A DNA stretch of 29,853 bases, from the NCBI GenBank assembly GCA_945897765.1, contig CAMDGP010000003.1, positions 1 through 29,853 on the forward strand, given 5' to 3'. Below, in pieces: positions 24,113 through 29,853 of this stretch (its first letter is position 1; each line of letters opens with the position of its first letter). A model generated the notes under the pieces. The model had not been told where the DNA came from. It did no database searches and saw only the letters and a program-made list of their open reading frames with translations. This DNA is from Chitinophaga pinensis. GTDB lineage: Bacteria; Bacteroidota; Bacteroidia; Flavobacteriales_D; Crocinitomicaceae. Both the position numbers and the translations under genes were made by a program.

Positions 24113-25057
24113 ATGAGAATTTTTGACGGTTTAGAAAATGTGGGGCAAATAAAAAATCCTGTCGTAACGATCGGAACTTTTGATGGCGTTCACATTGGAC
24201 ACCAAAAAATAATTCAACAACTCATTTTAGAAGCAAAGAAAATTGATGGAGAAAGTGTTTTGATTACCTTTCATCCTCATCCTCGATTGGTCTTGTTTCC
24301 AGATAATCACAATTTACAATTGCTCCAAACTCAAACAGAAAAGCTTCAAACTTTGGCAGAAAATGGATTAGAAAATGTAATTATTCTGCCGTTTTCAAAA
24401 GAATTCTCCCAATTATCAGCCTTAGATTTTGTGCAAACTGTAATTCATAAATGTCTGCAAGCGAAGAAAATAATCATTGGTTATGATCATCAATTTGGAA
24501 ACGACCGCAAAGGAAATATTGATTTTTTAATAACTCATGCTCGCGATTTCAACTACGAGGTTATTGAAATTCCTGCTGAAGAAATAAATGAAGTAAATGT
24601 AAGTTCAACAAAAATTAGGACAGCATTGCAAGATGGTTCAGTTGAAATTGCCAACGCATATTTAAATAAACCATTTGAACTGACTGGAACCGTTGTCAAA
24701 GGCAAACAATTAGGACGAACAATTGGTTTTCCAACAGCAAATTTAGAGTTGAATGATAGCACCAAGTTAATTCCTGCAAATGGTGTTTATGCTGTGAAAG
24801 TTCAGCTTAATAAAGAGGAGAAAAGTTACAACGGAATGATGAATATTGGCTTTAGACCGACAGTTTCAGAAGCAAAAAAACAATCGATTGAAATCTACCT
24901 TTTTGATTTTCAAGAAGACCTCTATGATTCACATTTAAAAGTAAGTCTTTACAAACGTATTCGAAAGGAGGAAAAATTTGTTAACTTAGCTTCACTCAAA
25001 TCCCAGTTAAGCAAAGATGAAGCTCTTATTCGCTCTTATTTCTCTACTATTTCTTAG
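24113..25057 (+). CDS. ribF: bifunctional riboflavin kinase / FMN adenylyltransferase
   Basis: 314 residues. The N-terminal FAD-synthetase domain has TIGTFDGVHIGHQKI (G21-D24, H27-I-G-H30) and FHPHPRLVLFP. The C-terminal riboflavin-kinase domain has GRTIGFPTANLEL at about 202-214, NGVYAV, NGMMNIGFRPTV and a SIEIYLFDF segment with the catalytic Glu. It phosphorylates riboflavin to FMN and adenylates it to FAD in the cytoplasm. The length is typical. Its end overlaps the start of the following LRR gene by 41 bp, an unusually long overlap. Confidence 0.95.
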   Translation: MRIFDGLENVGQIKNPVVTIGTFDGVHIGHQKIIQQLILEAKKIDGESVLITFHPHPRLVLFPDNHNLQLLQTQTEKLQTLAENGLENVIILPFSKEFSQLSALDFVQTVIHKCLQAKKIIIGYDHQFGNDRKGNIDFLITHARDFNYEVIEIPAEEINEVNVSSTKIRTALQDGSVEIANAYLNKPFELTGTVVKGKQLGRTIGFPTANLELNDSTKLIPANGVYAVKVQLNKEEKSYNGMMNIGFRPTVSEAKKQSIEIYLFDFQEDLYDSHLKVSLYKRIRKEEKFVNLASLKSQLSKDEALIRSYFSTIS

Positions 25058-25592
25058 TCCTATTTTCAGTCAAAAATCAACTGAAAAGGTTTATAAATGG
25101 GAAGAAGTTCAACTTGCAAATCCCGATACTATTTACAATCTTTCTTTGACGAAATTAAAATTGACGGAAATTCCTGCAAGTTTGTGGCGATTCAAAAACC
25201 TCCAAAAATTATATTTGGACAAGAATAAATTGAGCGCTTTGCCCGACAGTTTTGATCTTTTCAAAAATTTAGAATTACTAAGTCTTGACCACAATCATTT
25301 TGAATTATTTCCAATGCCTGTCACCCGTTTATTGAATCTAAAGACATTAATTGCTTCCAATAATCGCCTGACTTATTTGCCCGACAACATCAGTAATATG
25401 AAAAAACTTGAGAAAATGGATTTTTACGATAATGAAATCAGTGACTTTGGTAAAGGTATTTATGAGTTAAAGGCTTTGCGTTATTTGGACATTAGCGGAA
25501 CGATGTATGGTACCATTTTTCAAAAACAATTAGCGGACAAATTAAAGGCTGTAAAAATCGTCATGGACCCGCCTTGTAAATGTTTGGATTGA
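25017..25592 (+). CDS. secreted leucine-rich repeat protein
   Basis: 191 residues. The ATG at 25017 gives a signal peptide (MKLLFALISLLFLSPIFSQ), which justifies this start even though it lies 41 bp inside ribF in another frame. Four to five LRR units follow from about residue 40 to 165 (LTEIPASLWRFKNLQKLYLD, LSALPDSFDLFKNLELLSLD, LTYLPDNISNMKKLEKMDFY), ending in a cysteine pair (PPCKCLD). LRR proteins of this class bind proteins; the partner is unknown. It is similar in texture to the partial LRR gene at the left edge but clearly a different gene. Confidence 0.85.
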   Translation: MKLLFALISLLFLSPIFSQKSTEKVYKWEEVQLANPDTIYNLSLTKLKLTEIPASLWRFKNLQKLYLDKNKLSALPDSFDLFKNLELLSLDHNHFELFPMPVTRLLNLKTLIASNNRLTYLPDNISNMKKLEKMDFYDNEISDFGKGIYELKALRYLDISGTMYGTIFQKQLADKLKAVKIVMDPPCKCLD

Positions 25593-25655
25593 GTTTTAAA
25601 CTACTCTTTGCTGAAAACATATTCTAAAGACAAAAACCTGCCATTTCAATAATGT

Positions 25656-25663
25656 TAATTTTG
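25656..25663 (+). promoter_or_regulatory. putative -7 box before the type B CTD gene
   Basis: TAATTTTG, an exact TAnnTTTG match, 15 bp upstream of the ATG at 25679. Transcription from it would start downstream of the ATG at 25652, which argues for the later start codon. The -33 side is poor. Confidence 0.45.
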
Positions 25664-25678
25664 ACTGATTATAAAACT

Positions 25679-28336
25679 ATGAGAATACTTCTATCTTTTT
25701 GGGTTCTTGTCCTATTAATTCCTGCAGATTATTTTGCACAAAATCTCATCAACAATGGCACGTTTGAATACGGTGGATCTGGTGTAGGTTTCGTTGTGGA
25801 TGGACAAGGCTACAATTTACTATCACCACCATATTCTGGGAGTACATCAGCTGGAAACTATGCTTATGTCACAAATCCTCAAACAATTAACAATCAGTTT
25901 TTTGTGAATTCAGGCGACCATACAACTGGAACTGGAAAAATGTTGGCTGTTGACGGAAATTCAACTGGTGGACAACAACGTTTATGGAAAGCAGGTAATA
26001 ATGGTGGCGGAATTTGTGATTTAAACGTTGGTCAAACTTATGTTTTTAGCTATTGGATTCGTACCATTTCAAATGCAGTTACAAATAATAGTGAATTGGC
26101 GAACATAGGCGTTTCTTTTAACAATGCTAGTAATGTTTCGCTCGTTTTTGGTCAGGCTTTAGCACCGCTTCCAAATTTTGGTTGGTTGCAAGTACGCTAT
26201 ACATTCACTCCAACGAATCCATGTGTGAATATTGAAATTTACAATAATAATTCAGGATTTACAGGAAATGATTTTGCGTTGGATGACATTGCTTTAACAC
26301 CTCCACCGTCACCTTTATCATTTACTTATTCACTTACAAATCCAAATTGTAGTGACCCAAATTCTGGATTTATCGCAATTTATCCAACAGGTGGTGTTGC
26401 GCCTTACACCTTTAGAGTTGAAGGAACAGATTCCGTTACCAATTCAACGGGAATTTTCACAGATTTAACAGCAGGAACTTATTTGATTGGCTTGGAAGAT
26501 GCAACTGGTGACAGAGATTCAATCTTTAATGTTATTATAAGTACCAATTCAGTTTTATCAATAACTCCAGGAGATACCTCAATTTGTCCAAACTCCAACC
26601 TTACTTTTACAGCTAGTGGAAGTAGTACGGGTTATTCGTGGAGTGCTTCACCGACTGACCTTGAACTTACTGTAACGAATCAATCGAGTATATCAGTTTC
26701 TCCGAATTCACCAGTAATCTACACGGTTTCATCAAATATTACAGATGTTAACTTGGTATTTAATGGCGATTTTGAACTAGGAAATGCTGGTTTTCAAACG
26801 GAATATATTTACTACAATCCAACAAATCCAACAGGAGCGCAACGTGCTTATGGAATTGTTAACAAATCAAAAGATTGGTATACTTCTTTTGGAAATTGCA
26901 TTGATTACACAATAGGCGATAGCACTGGTAAATTCATGGTAATCGATGGTTCCACATTCAACCAAGGAAATGACAAGTTTTGGTGTCAAAAAATCGCGGT
27001 CGAACCGAATAAGGATTATGTTTTTTCTTATCGTCTTCAAACAATTTCTGCGGGTAATGAAGCCGTTGTTTTAACAAAAATAAATGATGTTTCAATTGGT
27101 TCTTATACTGCTTTGCCACAAGTTTGTGCATGGAGTGAGGTTTCATACAATTGGAATTCAGGAATCAACACAATCGCTGAGTTTTGTCTAATCGATCAAC
27201 AATATTTAGCGATTGGAAATGATTTTTCAATTGACAATATCAAATTAATTGCAGAGCAATCGTGTACCCAATCAGTAAATGTTACAATGGCGACTGTAAA
27301 TCCAGATTTAGGTCAAACTTATCCTGAGAATATCTGTTTGAATGAAGGTGTTGTTTTACCAATCTTGAATCCAAATTTTGTTAGTGGTGGAATTTACAAT
27401 ACGATTGGTCAAGGTTTGAATATTAATAATTTAACAGGAGCTGTCAATCCAGTTGGTTCAACACCAGGAACTTACAACATCACTTATACTGCACAAGTTT
27501 GTGGAGTTAACGAAACAGATACAACAACAATCATTATTCGTCCTTTGCCAGGATTATTGGAATTAACTGGAGGCGATTTTTACTGCGAAAATTTCCAATT
27601 TAATCCGTTAACCTTATTCGTGGAAGGAACGCCAAACTATACGATTTACTACAATTTAGATGGTTTACCCCAAGTTGTTAGTGATCAAAGTTCTGTTCCA
27701 ATTTCAATCGGAAATGCCTTTGGAGTGTATGATTTAGATTCAATCACAGATTTATATTGTACCAATGTTATGGTCGGGGCACAAACAATTTCGATGACAG
27801 ATGGACCACAACTTCCCATCATTGCTGGTGATAGCGTTTACTGTAAAAATTCAAATGTTAATGAAATTTATGTCACAAACGCCCAAGGAACAATTAATTG
27901 GTACGCCGATTCAGCGCTAACTGTTTCCTTAGGCTCAAGTATTTCGTTCTTGCCATCTAATCAAGAAACAATGACATATTACGCCACTGAAAACTTCAAT
28001 GGTTGTGAAGGTCAAGCTACAGCAGTAACTGTATTTATTGAAGATTGTCCGTTGATTATTCCAACAGCATTCACACCAAATGGAGATGGAACAAATGATG
28101 TTTGGGAAATAATTGGTTTAGATGAGCAATTTCCCGAAAGTTCAGTAACTGTCTTCAATCGTTGGGGCGAACCAATTTATGAATCTACAAAAGGAAATTA
28201 CTCCAACAAACCGTGGGATGGAAAATACAAAGAAGGTGTACTTCCAGTTTCTAGTTACTATTTCGTGATTCAACGCTCGAGCGATAGTTCTATTGAACCT
28301 TTAAGTGGAACCGTTTCTATAATTCTTAAAAAATGA
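25679..28336 (+). CDS. type IX-secreted surface protein with gliding-motility type B C-terminal domain
   Basis: 885 residues from the ATG at 25679, which gives a signal peptide (MRILLSFWVLVLLIPADYFAQ); the ATG at 25652 would add nine residues. Two related galactose-binding-like modules lie at about 22-205 and 358-524 (shared words YVFSYW.RTIS / YVFSYRLQTIS and GNDFALDDI / GNDFSIDNI). A SprB-like repeat lies between them (about 215-290, GGVAPYTF and TAGTYLIGL), with Ig-like segments elsewhere. The C-terminal domain from about 794 (TAFTPNGDGTNDVW, VTVFNRWGEPIYES, PWDGKYK) is the type B sorting signal recognised by the type IX system. It is probably a cell-surface adhesin or carbohydrate-binding protein. 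PorP/SprF follows with a 4-bp overlap. Confidence 0.9.
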   Translation: MRILLSFWVLVLLIPADYFAQNLINNGTFEYGGSGVGFVVDGQGYNLLSPPYSGSTSAGNYAYVTNPQTINNQFFVNSGDHTTGTGKMLAVDGNSTGGQQRLWKAGNNGGGICDLNVGQTYVFSYWIRTISNAVTNNSELANIGVSFNNASNVSLVFGQALAPLPNFGWLQVRYTFTPTNPCVNIEIYNNNSGFTGNDFALDDIALTPPPSPLSFTYSLTNPNCSDPNSGFIAIYPTGGVAPYTFRVEGTDSVTNSTGIFTDLTAGTYLIGLEDATGDRDSIFNVIISTNSVLSITPGDTSICPNSNLTFTASGSSTGYSWSASPTDLELTVTNQSSISVSPNSPVIYTVSSNITDVNLVFNGDFELGNAGFQTEYIYYNPTNPTGAQRAYGIVNKSKDWYTSFGNCIDYTIGDSTGKFMVIDGSTFNQGNDKFWCQKIAVEPNKDYVFSYRLQTISAGNEAVVLTKINDVSIGSYTALPQVCAWSEVSYNWNSGINTIAEFCLIDQQYLAIGNDFSIDNIKLIAEQSCTQSVNVTMATVNPDLGQTYPENICLNEGVVLPILNPNFVSGGIYNTIGQGLNINNLTGAVNPVGSTPGTYNITYTAQVCGVNETDTTTIIIRPLPGLLELTGGDFYCENFQFNPLTLFVEGTPNYTIYYNLDGLPQVVSDQSSVPISIGNAFGVYDLDSITDLYCTNVMVGAQTISMTDGPQLPIIAGDSVYCKNSNVNEIYVTNAQGTINWYADSALTVSLGSSISFLPSNQETMTYYATENFNGCEGQATAVTVFIEDCPLIIPTAFTPNGDGTNDVWEIIGLDEQFPESSVTVFNRWGEPIYESTKGNYSNKPWDGKYKEGVLPVSSYYFVIQRSSDSSIEPLSGTVSIILKK

Positions 28337-29319
28337 GAATAGCACTTTTTATAATTACGTTTCTTGCATTCGTAACTTTGCAAGCACAACAAATGCCTCA
28401 ATTCTCGCAAGTTGCATTGAATAGAAGTTTGTATAATCCAGCTTATGTTGGGATGGAATCTAAAACCATGTTGACATTAGGTGGAAGATGGCAAATGATC
28501 GGCTTTGGGAATGAACCACAATCTTCATTTTTAAACTTTGAAAAAACCATTAAAATAAAATCAAAGCCGATTTACAATCCAGCGATGCGTGTAAGTATAC
28601 CAATCCCGGATGAAAAAAGAACGTTGAAAAGTAAATTTTCTCAAGCCTTTGGTGGACAATTAAGTTCGGATAGATACGGCGCATTTAAATCCTTTCAATT
28701 GGCTGGAATTTATGCAGCACATTATCAAATCTCAAGTTTACTTAAAGTTTCAGGAGGATTAAAACTTGGAATTAGTAACAATGGATTTGATGCTGACAAA
28801 GCACAAGTTTTAAATGTGAGCAATCCTGAACTTAACTATCAAGGTGGCGATACTGAATACGATGAATTTACAGCCGAAAAATGGAATTCTAATATCATCA
28901 ATTTAGGAGTAGGTGTCAATGTTCAATATGGGAAATTTTTCGTTGGCGCTGCAGCAAACCAATTGACGAAAGATGCAATCCAATTTGGACGTTCAAACGT
29001 AAATTTCAACCTTACTTCTCACTTGTTTTTCATGACTGGTTACAATTTTGAAATCACTGAAGAATTCAAAATATTAACAACTGCTGTTGTGAAAAAAATG
29101 TCTCCAGCTCCAACATCTTTAGAAGTTTCAGCGATTGGAACATTTGGAGATGCACTTTTTGCTGGAGTAAATTATCACCACAAAGCAACTGCTGGTTTAA
29201 TCGTTGGATTTCAAGTAAGTTCAGCATTCAGAGTTGGTTATTCATTTGACGCTTCCACAAACACGATTATCAAATCAAGTTTTGGCGGACATGAATTGGT
29301 TCTTAACTATAGATTTTAA
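28333..29319 (+). CDS. PorP/SprF family type IX secretion outer-membrane protein
   Basis: 328 residues with a signal peptide (MRIALFIITFLAFVTLQAQ). The mature start QMPQFSQVALNRSLYNPAYVG and LGGRWQMIGFGNEPQSSF match the PorP/SprF N-terminal signature (NPA..G, R.QW.G..G.P.S). The rest alternates strands to a terminal NYRF, as in outer-membrane barrels. These proteins assist export or surface anchoring of type B CTD substrates and are usually encoded next to them, as here (4-bp ATGA overlap). The start of a PD40 protein follows after 4 bp. Confidence 0.93.
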   Translation: MRIALFIITFLAFVTLQAQQMPQFSQVALNRSLYNPAYVGMESKTMLTLGGRWQMIGFGNEPQSSFLNFEKTIKIKSKPIYNPAMRVSIPIPDEKRTLKSKFSQAFGGQLSSDRYGAFKSFQLAGIYAAHYQISSLLKVSGGLKLGISNNGFDADKAQVLNVSNPELNYQGGDTEYDEFTAEKWNSNIINLGVGVNVQYGKFFVGAAANQLTKDAIQFGRSNVNFNLTSHLFFMTGYNFEITEEFKILTTAVVKKMSPAPTSLEVSAIGTFGDALFAGVNYHHKATAGLIVGFQVSSAFRVGYSFDASTNTIIKSSFGGHELVLNYRF

Positions 29320-29323
29320 TCAA

Positions 29324-29853
29324 ATGAAAAATTATTATATACTTTTTTTACTTTCCTCGTTTAGCCTTACTTCTTGGGCACAACTGGAATACAATGAGTT
29401 GGCCACCCCTAAACGCTTCGGTGCTTTCATCAATACTTCTGCAGAGGAAAGTTTACCATTGTTGTCTGCTAACGGAAAAGATTTATATTTTTTTAGAACT
29501 TTTGAAGAATACAATTTTGGAGGTGTTAACGACCAAGATATTTGGTTTTGTTCCAAAAATGAAAAAGGAAATTGGGAAGAAGCTTCCAATGTACAAGAAT
29601 TGAATAATGGAGATCACAATGCTATTGTGGCTTTAGGTCAAGATGGAAATAGTATATATGTTCTGTTTTCAAATGGGATAAAAAACGAAAATAAAGGTCT
29701 AGGAAAATCCACGAAGACCGCAACTGGTTTATGGTCAAAACCTGTAAAAATTGAGATTCCAGAATTATTAATAACTGGTGTGAATTTCGGATTTACTGTT
29801 TCAAAGGATGAAAAAGTAGTTATCATTTCTTATGCTGGTCCAACTTCAAAAGG
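29324..29853 (+). CDS. PD40/WD40-like beta-propeller protein, 5' part (cut by window end)
   Basis: The frame opens at ATG 29324, 4 bp after the PorP/SprF stop, and runs uninterrupted to the window edge (176 codons seen). A signal peptide (MKNYYILFLLSSFSLTSWAQ) is followed by propeller-blade motifs of the PD40 kind: LPLLSANGKDLYFFR, NDQDIWFCSKNEKGNWEEA, GQDGNSIYVLF, and a following FTVSKDEKVVIIS. In Bacteroidota such proteins often carry a C-terminal OmpA domain and stand beside PorP/SprF genes (PorE/SprE-associated types); the C-terminus is not visible here. It probably belongs to the same operon and envelope complex. Confidence 0.85.
   Translation, partial: MKNYYILFLLSSFSLTSWAQLEYNELATPKRFGAFINTSAEESLPLLSANGKDLYFFRTFEEYNFGGVNDQDIWFCSKNEKGNWEEASNVQELNNGDHNAIVALGQDGNSIYVLFSNGIKNENKGLGKSTKTATGLWSKPVKIEIPELLITGVNFGFTVSKDEKVVIISYAGPTSK

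Noticed and set aside
29335..29589. 84-codon minus-strand open frame near the right edge
   Set aside because: Antisense to the PD40 gene, which has a signal peptide, blade motifs and operon spacing on the plus strand.

Overview
The window comes from a low-GC member of the Bacteroidota, most likely of the Flavobacteriales. Evidence: a protein with a gliding-motility type B C-terminal sorting domain followed by a PorP/SprF homologue and a PD40-repeat protein (type IX secretion), an S46 dipeptidyl peptidase, Wzi-like outer-membrane proteins, TAnnTTTG-type -7 promoter boxes, and almost no Shine-Dalgarno sequences. A Crocinitomicaceae/Fluviicola-like freshwater or marine bacterium would fit, but the genus is a guess.

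Layout. (1) 1-242: 3' end of a leucine-rich-repeat gene. (2) 378-5885, plus strand: eight genes with overlaps or gaps of 0-2 bp. They are a KAP P-loop NTPase, a very basic 56-residue protein that exactly fills the gap after it, three small membrane proteins, a Fe-S type uracil-DNA-glycosylase-like protein, an outer-membrane beta-barrel, and a helical protein with a possible DNA-binding N-terminus. The first six genes are the best candidate here for an undescribed system, probably anti-phage or DNA-transaction related. (3) 5911-6027: a 38-codon gene remnant. (4) 6036-13978, minus strand, read from the right: PBP1A, scoA, a 257-bp repeat-rich spacer, scoB, cysQ, and two paralogous Wzi-like outer-membrane proteins. 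(5) 14113-14749, minus: a MntA/HepT toxin-antitoxin pair with its own promoter box and an inverted repeat, inserted between two cell-wall clusters. Its HepT lacks the tyrosine of the RX4HXY motif. (6) 14843-19484, minus: the cell-elongation operon mreC-mreD-mrdA-rodA, without an adjacent mreB. (7) 19721-23788, minus: a cellulose-synthase-like family 2 glycosyltransferase and a S46 dipeptidyl peptidase of the acidic-P1 (DPP11) type. (8) 24113-29853, plus: ribF, an overlapping secreted LRR protein, then a type IX block of a type B CTD surface protein, PorP/SprF, and a PD40 protein cut by the window edge.

Most of the window is housekeeping envelope biology: peptidoglycan synthesis, outer-membrane proteins, secretion. 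The accessory parts are the KAP/UDG operon, the MntA/HepT pair, and the repeat cluster between the two CoA-transferase subunits, which includes a MITE- or REP-like inverted-repeat element. No rRNA, tRNA, CRISPR array, transposase or clear Rho-independent terminator was seen.
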